Notes: generated by a model from the letters alone, not told the origin. Shown: positions 1 to 12,128, counted from the stretch's first letter. The stretch is DNA of 64,000 nucleotides from WHSW01 sp963846165 (GCA_963846165.1 CAWJUU010000009.1:248001-312000); one strand, 5' to 3'. Numbers and translations: made by a program.

Positions 1-1100
1 TCGGCTCGCGAGACGTCGTTGAGGACGATCGCATCGACCGCCTTCTGTTCGAGCTTGCGTCGCGCCCGTTCGGTCGAACCGCCGGTCTCGGCGGCAAAAC
101 CGACGACGGTCTGGTCGGAACGCCGGTTCGCGGCGAGCCCGGCGAGGATGTCCTCGGTGGGCTCGAGCCGCAGCTCTAGCCCGGCGTCGCCCACGCGCGA
201 GAGCTTCTGCTCGGCGGGTGAGCCGGCGCGAAAGTCCGCCGGAGCGGCGGCCATCACGAGCACGTGCGCCGAAGGGAACTCGGCGGCGACCGCGTCCGCG
301 AGCTCCGCCGTCGTCTCGACCTCGATCGTTCGCACCCCGGGGGGCGGCGGCAGCGAGACGTTCGCCGCGACCAGCGTCACCCCCGCCCCCCGCCTGGCGG
401 CGGCGGCGGCGACCGCGAGGCCCATCCGACCGCTCGAACGGTTGCCGATGAAGCGCACCGGGTCGATCGGCTCGCGCGTGCCGCCGGCGGTTACGAGCAC
501 CCGCAGCCCGTCCCAGCCGCGGTCGGCCGAGGGCAGCAGCGCCTCGATCTCGGCCAGCAGACGCCCGGGCTCCGCAAGCCGGCCGACCCCGTGCTCCCCG
601 CGCGAGGCGAGGGCGCCGGAGTCTGGTTCGATCACGTGGACACCGCGCTCTCGCAGCGTCGCCAGATTCGCCTGGGTTGCCGCATCGGCGTACATGCGGT
701 CGTTCATCGCCGGGGCGACCGCGCGAGGCGCGGTGCAGGCAAGGAACGAGGTGCTCAACATCGAGTCGCAGATCCCCGTGGCCAGCTTCGCGATCGTGTT
801 CGCCGAAGCGGGCGCGACGATCATCACGTCGGCGTTGCCCACCAGCTCGAGGTGGCTGATCGGGTCGTGGGCCGGCGGCTCGTCGCCCGGGAACGCCCCG
901 CGCATCGGGTCGCGCTCGAACTCATCGACGAGGACCGGCGCGCCGACAATGCCCTCGAAAGAGGCTGCGCCGATGAAGTGCTGGGCGGCCGGCGTCATCA
1001 CGACGCGAACCCCGTGCCCGGCCTTGGTCGCCAGGCGCGCGAGCTCGAGCGCCTTATAAGCGGCGATCCCGCCACTGACGCCGAGGAGGATCCGGGCCAT
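1..1100 (-). CDS. coaBC: Bifunctional phosphopantothenoylcysteine decarboxylase / phosphopantothenate-cysteine ligase, 3' end off the window
   Basis: Makes 4'-phosphopantetheine for coenzyme A: CoaB joins cysteine to phosphopantothenate and CoaC, an FMN enzyme, decarboxylates the product. Translation from the ATG at 1100 begins MARILLGVSGGIAAYKALEL, the CoaC Rossmann start, followed by VAPASANTIAKLATG and PAMNDRMY (flavin and active-site segments). The CoaB half begins near residue 185 with VLVTAGGTREPIDPVRFIGN and SSGRMG. About 366 residues are visible; roughly the last 30-40 lie beyond the left edge. It is the last visible gene of the pyr-gmk-rpoZ operon, 69 bases after rpoZ. The identification is firm. 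Confidence 0.95.
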   Translation of the reverse strand, partial: MARILLGVSGGIAAYKALELARLATKAGHGVRVVMTPAAQHFIGAASFEGIVGAPVLVDEFERDPMRGAFPGDEPPAHDPISHLELVGNADVMIVAPASANTIAKLATGICDSMLSTSFLACTAPRAVAPAMNDRMYADAATQANLATLRERGVHVIEPDSGALASRGEHGVGRLAEPGRLLAEIEALLPSADRGWDGLRVLVTAGGTREPIDPVRFIGNRSSGRMGLAVAAAAARRGAGVTLVAANVSLPPPPGVRTIEVETTAELADAVAAEFPSAHVLVMAAAPADFRAGSPAEQKLSRVGDAGLELRLEPTEDILAGLAANRRSDQTVVGFAAETGGSTERARRKLEQKAVDAIVLNDVSRA

Positions 1101-1169
1101 GTCCAGAGGTTACGCGCGCGGCGCGGCGCGATCGGGCGGCAGCTTGCGGGCGGCTTGTCGAGCGGAGGG

Positions 1170-1406
1170 TTAGCCGCGGTCGCGGTAGTGGTACTCGATC
1201 TTGCCCTGGGCGAGCTCCTCGAGCGCGATCGTGAGGTAGTTGCCGGTCCCGGTCTCGACCATCGGCGGTGTGTACTCCTCGTAGGAGCCCTCACCGAGGG
1301 CGCGGTAATAGCTGTTCAGCTGCCGTGCCCGCTTCGCCGCCACCAGCACTGCGGCGTAATGGGAGTCGGTCCTGGCGAGCAGCTCGTCTACACGTGGCTT
1401 GATCAT
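1170..1406 (-). CDS. rpoZ: RNA polymerase omega subunit
   Basis: Small subunit that binds the beta-prime tail and helps RNA polymerase assemble. The 78-residue product begins MIKPRVDELLARTDSHYAAV and contains VLVAAKRARQLNSYY, the conserved omega helix, then an acidic end (LEELAQGKIEYHYRD). The ATG at 1406 fits family length; the longer open frame upstream only overlaps gmk. It lies 34 bases after gmk, and gmk-rpoZ-coaBC is a standard actinobacterial order. Confidence 0.95.
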   Translation of the reverse strand: MIKPRVDELLARTDSHYAAVLVAAKRARQLNSYYRALGEGSYEEYTPPMVETGTGNYLTIALEELAQGKIEYHYRDRG

Positions 1407-1440
1407 CGGCGAGAAGTGTAGGGCAAGGGGTCGGGCGGTC

Positions 1441-1998
1441 TCACCGGCCGAGCTCCGCCCGCACGATTGCCTCGAGCTCGGCGGCGGCTCGGTCGAGGTC
1501 GTCGTTGACGACCACGTGTTGAAACTCCTGCTGGGCGTCGAGCTCGATCTCGGCCGTGCGCAGGCGCTCGTCGATCGCGGGGGCATCGTCGGTTCCACGA
1601 CCCTCGAGCCGCTCGCGTAGCGCACCCGGATCCGGTGGGGCGATGAACACCAGCACCGCCTCCGGCATCGCCGCCCGAACCTGGCGGGCCCCCTGGACCT
1701 CGATCTCGAGCAGCACGGACTCGCCCTCGGCGAGGCGGCGCTCGACCTCCGAGCGCAGCGTCCCGTAGCGGTTGCCGCTGTAGGCCGCATGCTCGAGAAA
1801 CTCGTTGGCGTCGGCACGGCGGGCGAACTCCTCGGGCGTGAGGAAGTAGTAGTCGCGACCGTCCACCTCGCCCGCCCGCGGCGCCCGAGTGGTCGCCGAG
1901 ATCGAGAGCGCGAGCTCTGGAAGCCGCTCGCGCAGGGCGCGGATCAGGGTGCCCTTGCCGACCCCGGAGGGGCCGGTGATGACGAAGACCTTGGCCAC
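1441..1998 (-). CDS. gmk: Guanylate kinase
   Basis: Phosphorylates GMP to GDP with ATP. The 185-residue product has the P-loop GPSGVGKGT at residues 9-17, the GMP-binding segment SISATTRAPRAGEVDGRDYY, and the lid region with EIEVQGARQV. Translation starts at a GTG at 1998. It sits between mihF and rpoZ, which ties purine nucleotide phosphorylation to the pyrimidine operon. Length and motifs are normal for the family. Confidence 0.97.
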   Translation of the reverse strand: MAKVFVITGPSGVGKGTLIRALRERLPELALSISATTRAPRAGEVDGRDYYFLTPEEFARRADANEFLEHAAYSGNRYGTLRSEVERRLAEGESVLLEIEVQGARQVRAAMPEAVLVFIAPPDPGALRERLEGRGTDDAPAIDERLRTAEIELDAQQEFQHVVVNDDLDRAAAELEAIVRAELGR

Positions 1999-2055
1999 GG
2001 CAGGCAGCCTATGGCCGCGAGCGGACCGTCAGGACCTGGATTTGGGATCGGCCGT

Positions 2056-2391
2056 CTAGCGGCGCAGGAACTGGACCAGCTCGGCGCGCTGGCGCTCGGA
2101 GAGGCCACCGATCGTCTTCGAGGGCGAGATCCGGCACTGGCTGAGGATCTTGTTCGCCTTCACGCGGCCGTACTTGGGGACCGCGAGGATCATGTCGAAA
2201 GCCTTCGCCGAGAGCACGTAGTCGGGCGGGTCGAGCAGCAGTTTCTCGATCTGGGCCTTGCCCGCCTTGAGGTCGCGCTTGAGCTTCGCGCGGGCCGACC
2301 GGATCTCGTTTGCGCGCCGGAGGGCTCGCATCCGCTGCTCGTGGGTCCTCTCGGGAACAGCGGCGGAGATCTCGACGGAAGAGGGGGCCAT
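2056..2391 (-). CDS. mihF: Actinobacterial integration host factor (mIHF-type)
   Basis: Nucleoid protein of the actinobacterial IHF type, unrelated to E. coli IHF alpha/beta. The 111-residue product has a long basic helix (RRANEIRSARAKLKRDLKAG) and the helix-two-turn-helix region AKAFDMILAVPKYGRVKANK, ending in SKTIGGLSERQRAELVQFLR. The ATG at 2391 gives the family length; the open frame extends further upstream but loses similarity. A gene of this family next to gmk is one of the strongest signs that the host is an actinobacterium. Confidence 0.93.
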   Translation of the reverse strand: MAPSSVEISAAVPERTHEQRMRALRRANEIRSARAKLKRDLKAGKAQIEKLLLDPPDYVLSAKAFDMILAVPKYGRVKANKILSQCRISPSKTIGGLSERQRAELVQFLRR

Positions 2392-2468
2392 CGGCGGCGG
2401 CGAGTATATCCGCGCTGCGGTCGCGCGCAAGGGGGTTCCCTGCGTTTTCGGTGAAATTCGGTTCGACC

Positions 2469-3389
2469 TCAGGTTGAGGTGGACGGAACGGCAACCGGCG
2501 GAAGGGCGGCCAAACCCCGAGCCGGGAGCTCCGCCGCAAGCTCCGCGCGGACCCGCTCGGCCGCCATCGGGTCGCGGAAAGTCGCCGTCCCGACCGCGAC
2601 CGCGGTCGCGCCGAGGGCCAGGAACGCGAGTGCATCGGCCCCGCTCTCGATCCCGCCCATCCCGATCACCGGAATCGACACCTCGGCCGCGACCCGGCGG
2701 ACCTGGTCGAGCGCCAGCGCCCGAATCGCGGGCCCCGAGAGCCCACCGCTGCCCGCCCCGAGCCACGGCTCGAGCGTCTGCGGGTCGAGCCCGGTTGCCC
2801 GCAGCGTGTTGATCAGCGAGACGGCGTCGGCTCCCGCGTCCTCGGCGGCTCGCGCGACCGCGGCCGGATCGGCACAGTTGGGCGTCAGCTTGACGATCAG
2901 CGGCTTCGGGGTCAGCGGCCGCAACGCCTCGAGCAGGGCCAGCGTTTCGCGCGGCTGCTCACCGACGATGAGCCCGGACTTGACGTTGGGACAGGAGACG
3001 TTGAGCTCGATCGCCGCAACCTCGTCGCGGGAGCCGACTCGCTCGACCAGGGTCGCGAAACCGTCGCGACTCGGCGCCATCACCGAGACGCAGAGGGGCA
3101 CCGGAAGCGTCGCGAGCTGCGGCAGGTCCTCGATCAGGAAGCCCTCGAGCCCCTTGTTGGGGAGTCCGATCGAGTTCACCATCCCCGCCGGGGTCTCGTA
3201 CAACCTCGGCGGCGGGTTGCCGGCGCGCGGCTCCGGAGTGATCGTCTTCGAGACGAAGGCGCTGAACGGAAATCGCGCGTCGAGCTCGGCGCCGAACGCC
3301 CGCCGGGCTGCGATCGCGTCGAAGGTGCCGCTGCCGTTGATGATCGGGTGCTCGAGGCGAATCCCGCAGAGCTCGACCGAGAGGTCCAT
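2469..3389 (-). CDS. pyrD: Dihydroorotate dehydrogenase, class 1B catalytic subunit
   Basis: Oxidises dihydroorotate to orotate with FMN and passes electrons to PyrK. From the ATG at 3389 (306 residues) the protein reads MDLSVELCGIRLEHPIINGS, with the class 1 segments LPNKGLEGFL, AIELNVSCPNVKSGL (catalytic Cys in the NVSCPN loop) and PVIGMGGIESGADALAFLALG near the C-terminus. The frame stays open upstream, but similarity begins at this ATG. pyrK directly upstream, 20 bases away, supports the two-subunit NAD-linked class 1B enzyme. Confidence 0.95.
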   Translation of the reverse strand: MDLSVELCGIRLEHPIINGSGTFDAIAARRAFGAELDARFPFSAFVSKTITPEPRAGNPPPRLYETPAGMVNSIGLPNKGLEGFLIEDLPQLATLPVPLCVSVMAPSRDGFATLVERVGSRDEVAAIELNVSCPNVKSGLIVGEQPRETLALLEALRPLTPKPLIVKLTPNCADPAAVARAAEDAGADAVSLINTLRATGLDPQTLEPWLGAGSGGLSGPAIRALALDQVRRVAAEVSIPVIGMGGIESGADALAFLALGATAVAVGTATFRDPMAAERVRAELAAELPARGLAALPPVAVPSTST

Positions 3390-3409
3390 GTGCGATTCGC
3401 GCTCGTCCA

Positions 3410-4260
3410 CTAGTGCCCCGATCCGGCCACGAGCGCGGTCTCGACCGCGTCGGCGCGGACTACGGGCCCATCCACGCAGAGCCTCATGTACCCACCCGCG
3501 GCGAGCGGCACCGCGCAGCCGAAGCAGGACCCGAAGCCGCATGCCATCGGCGTCTCCATCGCCAGCTCCGCCGGCACCTCGCGATCTTCGCAGATCGCCC
3601 GCACCGCCTCGAGCATCGCCGGCGGCCCGCACGCGTAGACCGCCGCCGTGCCCGCGTCGTCGCCCTCGAGCACGACCGAGAGCAGGTCGGTGACATAGCC
3701 CTGATGGCCGGCGTGACCGTCCTCGCTCGCGGTCCGCACCTGCTCGCACTCGAACAGCTCCATGCCGCCTGAGTGCTCGTGGTCGCGGAACCCGAGCAGG
3801 ACGCGCTGCGGGATGCCGCGGCCGGCAAGCTCGCGGCGCAGGATCGCCAGCGGCGCGATTCCGATCCCGCCGCCGACCAGCACCGCGCCGGCGGAGCCGG
3901 GCGCGAGCTCTGCCGGGTCCGCGAACGGACGCCCGAGCGGGCCGGTCAGGTGCAGCGCGTCGCCGTCTCCGAGCGCCGCCAGCCGCTCGGTCCCGGGGCC
4001 GACCGCCTCGAGCAGGAAGTCGAGGCGGACCGCGTCCTCACCGGGCTCCGCGGCGGCGACCGAGAACGCCCGCGGCAGGTACGGTCGCCCGCCCGAGCCG
4101 CCCCAGCCGTCGGTGGCGAGCATGTAGAACTGGCCCGCGCGCGGCTGCGGCCCGCGACGATCGAGCGCCGAGACAATCCGGTAGCCACCGGTTGGCTCGT
4201 TGGCGACAACCTCACACGACCGGCGCCCGAACGGGGCGGTCGCCCGCCCGTTCTCACCGA

Positions 4261-4264
<4 letters not shown>
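3410..4264 (-). CDS. pyrK: Dihydroorotate dehydrogenase electron-transfer subunit (FAD, 2Fe-2S)
   Basis: Carries electrons from PyrD to NAD+. The 284-residue protein has a ferredoxin-reductase-like FAD domain (RAFSVAAAEPGED, LTGPLGRPF), an NAD-binding domain (AVLVGGGIGIAPLAIL, VYACGPPAML) and a C-terminal cysteine cluster in MACGFGSCFGC followed by a fourth Cys in MRLCVDGPV, which would hold the 2Fe-2S centre. It starts at a GTG at 4264 that overlaps the carB stop as GTGA, so the two are translationally coupled. Confidence 0.94.
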
Positions 4265-7380
<3,116 letters not shown>

Positions 7381-7437
7381 ACACCTGCGGCGGGTGCGCC
7401 GCCTGACTTGCCTCTGCCAGACACTGCGCGTCTCGGC

Positions 7438-8609
7438 CTAAGCACGTGCCAGCTCCAGGAAGCGATCGAAGAGGTAGCGGGCGTCGTGGGGGCCCGGGCC
7501 GGCCTCGGGGTGGTACTGGACGGTGCAGCCTGGGACCTCGCGCAGGGCAAGGCCCTCGACGGTGCGGTCATAGAGGTTCAGGTGGGTGAGCTCGGCCGCG
7601 CCGAAGTCGGTCTGCCAGCGCACCGGCTCGTCGGCCTCGATCCGCTCGCCGCCGTCGGGCGGCCGGACGGCGAAGCCGTGGTTCTGGGCGGTGATGTCGA
7701 TCTTCCCGGTCTCGAGGTCCTTGACCGGGTGGTTGGCGCCGCGGTGGCCGAACGGCAGCTTGAAGGTCTCGAGGCCGACCGCGCGGCAGAGCAGCTGGTG
7801 GCCGAGGCAGATGCCGACGACCGGCTTTTTCCCGACCACCCCGCGAACGTTCTCGACCACGTAGTCGAGCGCCGCCGGATCGCCGGGGCCGTTGGCGAGG
7901 AAGACCAGGTCGGGCTCGCGCGCCAGCACCTCGTCGGCGCTCGCGGTGCAGGGCAGCAGCGTCAGCCGGGCGCCGCGGTCGCGGAACTGGCGGATGATCG
8001 AGAGCTTGATCCCGGTGTCGATCGCCGACGATGTGGGGGCCGTCGCCGCCGAGTCTCGATCGGCTCGCGCGGGCGTCACGGTGCGGGCGAGGTCGGCGCC
8101 GGTCATCGAGGGCTCGGCGGCGATCCGCTCGCGCGCCTCGGATTCCGCGACCTCGGCCGAGAAGATCCCGCCCCGCATCGCGCCGCGGTCGCGGATGTGG
8201 CGGACCAGCGCCCGCGTGTCGACGCCGGTGATCGCGGGCACGCCGCAGGCATCGAGCCAGTCGAGCCAACCGCCCTCGGCGCCGGCGGCGTCCTCGCCGT
8301 TCTTGGCCTCGCGCATGACCACTGCGCGAGCGTGGACGCGGTCGGACTCCATCGCCTCCGCGCCGACGCCGTAGTTGCCGACCAGCGGATAGGTGAAGGT
8401 GATGATCTGGCCCGCGTAGCTGGGGTCGGTGACCGCCTCCTGATAGCCGGTGATCGAGGTGTTGAAGACGACCTCGCCGGTGACACCAGGCGCCTCAACA
8501 GCGGCGCGGCACGGCTTCGCCTCGCTCCGCCTCACAGCGGCACCGCTGCCGCAGAGCTCGCCCTCGAAGCGGGTGCCGTCCTCGAGGAAGATGAATCCCG
8601 TTCCCTCAC
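7438..8609 (-). CDS. carA: Carbamoyl-phosphate synthase small subunit (glutaminase), with an unusual N-terminal insertion
   Basis: Hydrolyses glutamine and channels ammonia to CarB. The class I amidotransferase half has VVGICLGHQLLCRAVG (catalytic Cys) and VQYHPEAGPGPHDA (His/Glu). The N-terminal domain reads FLEDGTRFEGEL, then about 15-17 extra residues (AVRRSEAKPCRAAVE) before VTGEVVFNTSITGYQE. The intact open frame has no ATG, GTG or TTG before FLEDG. The best start is a GTG at 8609 overlapping the previous stop as GTGA, but it needs one missing base near 8595, so I infer a single-base deletion in this assembly. Confidence 0.93.
8491..8541 (-). repeat. Direct repeat pair inside carA marking an in-frame insertion
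   Basis: Bases 8491-8505 (CGCCTCAACAGCGGC) and 8528-8541 (CGCCTCACAGCGGC) are near-identical direct repeats bracketing the extra codons of the CarA N-terminal domain. They differ by one base in length. Confidence 0.6.
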
Positions 8610-9145
8610 TTCACAAGCGCCTGCACTCGCTTGAACTCGGCTGCGTCGGAGCCGCCGAGGAGCTCGAACAGGGCCGTCTCGACGCTGGTCAGCGTGGCGC
8701 CGGCGCGCTCCATCCGGCTGCAGGCCGAGCTCGCGGTTGGCCTCGGTGCGCGAGCCGACCGCGTCGGTGGCGACATGCACCTCGACCCCGCCGGCGAGCA
8801 GGTCGAGCACGGTCTGGTTGACGCAGACGTGGGTCTCGATCCCGCAGACGAGCGCCTGATCGCGGCCCTCGAGGCCGAAGCCGTCGGCCTCGACCGCCGA
8901 GAAGCGGACCTTCTCGACTCGCTCGGCGTCGTCGGGCAGGCGATCGGCGACCTCGGCAACCGTCGCCCCGAGGCCCTTCGGGTACTGCTCGGTGACGACG
9001 ATCGGGATCCCGAGCTCGCGTCGCCCCCTCGACCAGGGTCGCCGGAGGCGGCGGCGATCTCGTCGAAGTCGGCCAGCGCCTTGCGGAACGCCTCCTGCAC
9101 GTCGATCACCACCAGCGCCGCGCGCTCGCGCTCGAGCTTGCTCAC
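8606..9145 (-). CDS. Isochorismatase-family cysteine hydrolase, frameshifted
   Basis: Nicotinamidase/isochorismatase fold hydrolase of unknown substrate. Pieces in three frames assemble into one domain: RAALVVIDVQEAF (catalytic Asp), PIVVTEQYPKGLG (catalytic Lys), ALVCGIETHVCVNQTVLDLL (catalytic Cys), then VHVATDAVGSRTEANRELGL and ATLTSVETALFELLGG. Shifts fall near 9040, 9015 and 8735. The start is a GTG at 9145 overlapping the pyrC stop as GTGA. It interrupts the usual pyrC-carA pair, so it is probably co-transcribed with pyrimidine genes, but a role there is not evident. All three catalytic residues are present, which favours sequencing error over decay. Confidence 0.8.
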   Translation of the reverse strand: MSKLERERAALVVIDVQEAFRKALADFDEIAAASGDPGRGGDASSGSRSSSPSSTRRASGRRLPRSPIACPTTPSESRRSASRRSRPTASASRAAIRRSSAGSRPTSASTRPCSTCSPAGSRCMSPPTRSARAPRPTASSACSRMERAGATLTSVETALFELLGGSDAAEFKRVQALVK

Positions 9146-10517
9146 GCGGCGACCCCCATGGCGAAGCTGCGCTGGCGGTAGGCGACCCGGCCGGCGACGA
9201 CCGTCATCAGCACCCGTCCGCGCAGTCGCATGCCGGCGAAGCAGGAGTTGTCGGACCGGCTCTCCCAGCCCTCCGCGCCCGCGTCCCATTCGGCCTCCGT
9301 GTCGACGAGCACCAGGTTGGCCTCGCTGTCGGGCGCGATGCGCGGCGGCTCGAAGCCGAACGGCGCGCGCGCCGTCGCTGAGCCGCTCGACGACCGTGCC
9401 GAGCTCGAGCACGCCGGGCAGGACGAGCTCGGTGTAGAGCGCCGAGAACGCCGTCTCGAGTCCGGTCACGCCCATCGCCGCCTGCTCGAACGGAACCTCC
9501 TTCTCGTCGGAGGAGTGCGGCGCATGGTCGGTGCGCGATGCAGTCGATCGCCCCCGAGCGGAGCGCCCTCGATCAGCGCCTGGCGATCGTTCTCGGAGCG
9601 CAGCGGCGGGTTCATCTTGTAGCGCGCGTCGAGGCTGCGGACCCGCTCGTCGGTGAGCGTCAGGTGGTGTGGGGTCGCCTCGCAGCGTGATCCGCACCCC
9701 GGCGGCCTTCGCCGCCTCGACCGCGACGACCGACTCGACCGCGGAGAGGTGCTGGACGTGGATCCGGGCGTCCTCGAAGGCGGCGATCGCCGCGTCGCGG
9801 GCGATCATCGTCGACTCCGAGATCGAGGGGACGCCGCCGATCCCGAGCGCCGCCGAGACCGCGCCCTCGTGCATCGAGCCGCCGGCCGAGAGCTCGGGAT
9901 CCTCCTCGTGCAGCGCGATCGGCAGATCGACGAGGCGCTGGTACTGAAGCGCGCGCCGCAGTACCCGCGCGCTGCGGATCGCCATGCCGTCGTCGGAGAA
10001 CCCGGCCGCGCCCGCCTCGGCGAGCTCGGCCATCTCGGCCAGGTCCTCGCCCCTCATCCCGGCGGTGACGCGCAGGCCAGGAAGCCGGTCGGAACCGTCG
10101 CCTGCTCACGCGCGCGCTCGCGCAGTGCCGTGATGTCGGCGGCCGTGTCGACCGGCGGCTCGGTGTTCGCCATCGCGAGAATGCCGCAGAAGCCGCCCGC
10201 GGCGGCCGCGCGCGAGCCGGTCTCGAGGTCCTCCTCGTCCTCGCGTCCCGGCGTTCGCAGGTGAACGTGCGGGTCGAAGAACGCCGGAAACAGGCTCATG
10301 CCCTCGGCCTCGATCACCTCGGCGTCGCCGCCGGGGTCGTCCGCCGCGCCGATGCGTCGGCGATTCGGCCTTCGCGGACGGTGACGTCGCAGACCTCGTC
10401 GATGCCGGTGCGCGGATCGAGCACGCGAGCGCCGCGGACGATCAGGTCGCGCTCGGGCGCGCCATCGCTTCCGCGCCAGTCGAGCGACGAGATCTGGCGC
10501 TCGGCCCGTGGCTCCAT
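9142..10517 (-). CDS. pyrC: Dihydroorotase, frameshifted several times in this assembly
   Basis: Cyclises carbamoyl-aspartate to dihydroorotate. The start ATG at 10517 overlaps the pyrB stop by one base (TGATG). Family landmarks occur in order but in different frames: LIVRGARVLDPRTG; FFDPHVHLRTPG (metal-binding HxH); GFSDDGMAIRS; ARIHVQHLSAVESV; ATPHHLTLTDERV; TDHAPHSSDEKEVPFEQA (metal-binding Asp); RIAPDSEANLVLVD. Shifts are near 10355, 10062, 9680, 9565 and 9385. Each is cured by one added or removed base, and no conserved segment is lost, so the gene is probably intact in the organism. Confidence 0.9.
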
Positions 10518-11488
10518 CAGGCCGGCTCCCCGATCGGCGTCGGCGCGGGGAGATCGGCGTCACCCTCGCGGTCGCCCGTCCGGCGGGGCTCACCGCCGGC
10601 CATCAGCTCGTAGAGGATCGCCATCCGCACCACGAGGCCGCTCTCGACCTGCGCCGTCATCAGCGAGGCCGGGCCGTCGATCACCTCCGGTGAGAGCTCG
10701 ACCCCCCTGTTGACGGGGCCGGGATGCATGAGCAGCTGGCGCGGCCCGAGCCGGCGCGAGTCGATCTGATACTTGGCCGTGTACTCGCGCAGCGAGGGCA
10801 CGAAGGACTCGTTCATGCGCTCGTGCTGCATCCGCAGCGCGTAGACGACGTCGGCCTCGCCGAGCCGGTCGAGCTCGTATGCGACCTCGACCCCGAGCGC
10901 GCCGGCGATCTCGCGCGGGATCAGGGTCGGCGGCCCGCAGACGGTGACCTTCGCCCCCATCAGCTGAAAGCAGAGCGCGCACGAACGGGCGACGCGACTG
11001 TGAAGGACATCGCCGACGATCCAGATCCGCTTGCCATCGAGCGAGCCGAGGCGCTCGATCAGCGTGTAGGCGTCGAGCAGCGCCTGGCTTGGGTGCTCGT
11101 GCTTGCCGTCGCCGGCGTTGATCACCGCCGCGGACGTCCACCCGGTGACCAGCTGGGCGGCTCCCGCGTAGGGGTGGCGGATCACGATCGCCTCGGGCTC
11201 GTATGCCGAGAGGGTCGCGATCGTGTCCTTCAGCGACTCGCCCTTGTCGACCGAGGAGCCCGCCGCCTTGACCGAGACGACGTCGGCGGAGAGCCGCTTC
11301 GCGGCGAGCTCGAACGAGGAGCTGGTCCGGGTGCTCGACTCGTAGAAGAGGCTGACGACCGTGCGCCCACGCAGCGTCGGCACCTTCTTGATGTCGCGTC
11401 GCCCGACCTCGGCAAAGCTTCGAGCTCGGTCGATGATCCGGTCGACGTCGACCCGCTCGAGGTCCTCGATCGCAAGCAGGTGCCTCAT
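10517..11488 (-). CDS. pyrB: Aspartate carbamoyltransferase catalytic subunit
   Basis: Condenses carbamoyl phosphate with aspartate, the committed pyrimidine step. The 323-residue protein has FYESSTRTSSSFELAAKRL (carbamoyl-phosphate loop), VIRHPYAGAAQLV, AGDGKHEHPSQALLDAYTL and VYALRMQHERM, and ends near LMHPGPVNRGVELSPEV. Length is normal and the frame intact. Its ATG overlaps the pyrR stop as ATGA. Confidence 0.97.
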   Translation of the reverse strand: MRHLLAIEDLERVDVDRIIDRARSFAEVGRRDIKKVPTLRGRTVVSLFYESSTRTSSSFELAAKRLSADVVSVKAAGSSVDKGESLKDTIATLSAYEPEAIVIRHPYAGAAQLVTGWTSAAVINAGDGKHEHPSQALLDAYTLIERLGSLDGKRIWIVGDVLHSRVARSCALCFQLMGAKVTVCGPPTLIPREIAGALGVEVAYELDRLGEADVVYALRMQHERMNESFVPSLREYTAKYQIDSRRLGPRQLLMHPGPVNRGVELSPEVIDGPASLMTAQVESGLVVRMAILYELMAGGEPRRTGDREGDADLPAPTPIGEPA

Positions 11489-12077
11489 GCTTCCTCCTCC
11501 AGGTTGGTCGCGCCCGCGGCCTGGCGGGCACGCTCGATCGTCACCTCATCGACCTCGTCGATCTCCTCGAGGCGCACGAACACCCGCTCATCGCGGGCGG
11601 TTGGCAGGTTCTTGCCGACGTAGTCGGGGCGGATCGGCAGCTCACGATGGCCGCGGTCGGCGAGCACGGCGAGCTGCACCCGCTCGGGCCGCCCGTAGTC
11701 GAACAGGGCGTCGATCGCCGCCCGCACCGTGCGGCCGGTGAACAGCACGTCGTCGACCAACACCACCGTGCGGCCGTCGAGGTCGAAGTCGAGATGCGAT
11801 GCGTGGACGACGGGCTGCGCGCCCGGCTCGCGGTTCGGCAGGTCGTCGCGGTAGAAGGAGATGTCGAGGTCGCCCAGCGGCACCTCCGAGCCCGTCAGCT
11901 CGCCGACGAGCGCATGCAGGCGGCGAGCGAGGATCGCGCCTCGGGTGTGGATCCCGACCAGCGCGATCCGCCTCCGGAACCGGGGTTCTTCTCGACGATC
12001 TCGTGAGCGATCCGCACGAGGGTGCGGCGCAGATCATCGCGGTCGAGTACCACCCTGTCGGGCGGGTTGGCTTTCAC
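11485..12077 (-). CDS. pyrR: PyrR, pyrimidine regulator / uracil phosphoribosyltransferase, one frameshift
   Basis: UMP-responsive RNA-binding attenuator protein with uracil phosphoribosyltransferase fold. The N-terminus (VVLDRDDLRRTLVRIAHEIV) and the rest (ALVGIHTRGAILARRLHALV, then GDLDISFYRDDL) lie in different frames joined near 11970. The PRPP loop TVVLVDDVLFTGRTVRAAID is intact. The chosen start is the GTG at 12077, placed a few bases after a purine-rich ribosome-binding site (GGAAGGGG). It is the first gene of the pyr operon and lies just downstream of its own RNA target. Confidence 0.92.
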
Positions 12078-12082
12078 TCACG

Positions 12083-12115
12083 CCCCTTCCTGGCCTCGCT
12101 GGACCGGGTTAAAGG
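12083..12115 (-). promoter_or_regulatory. PyrR-binding RNA hairpin overlapping the pyrR ribosome-binding site
   Basis: The transcript reads CCTTTAACCCGGTCCAGCGA then GGCCAGGAAGG. The loop TCCAGCGAGGC matches the known PyrR-binding loop (TCCAGAGAGGCT) and is flanked by CCTT/AAGG and further pairing. The 3' arm GGAAGG is also the Shine-Dalgarno of pyrR, and no U-tract terminator follows. This fits the translational mode of PyrR control known in high-GC actinobacteria: PyrR-UMP stabilises the hairpin and hides the ribosome-binding site. Confidence 0.75.
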
Positions 12116-12128
12116 AACCGACGCGGCC

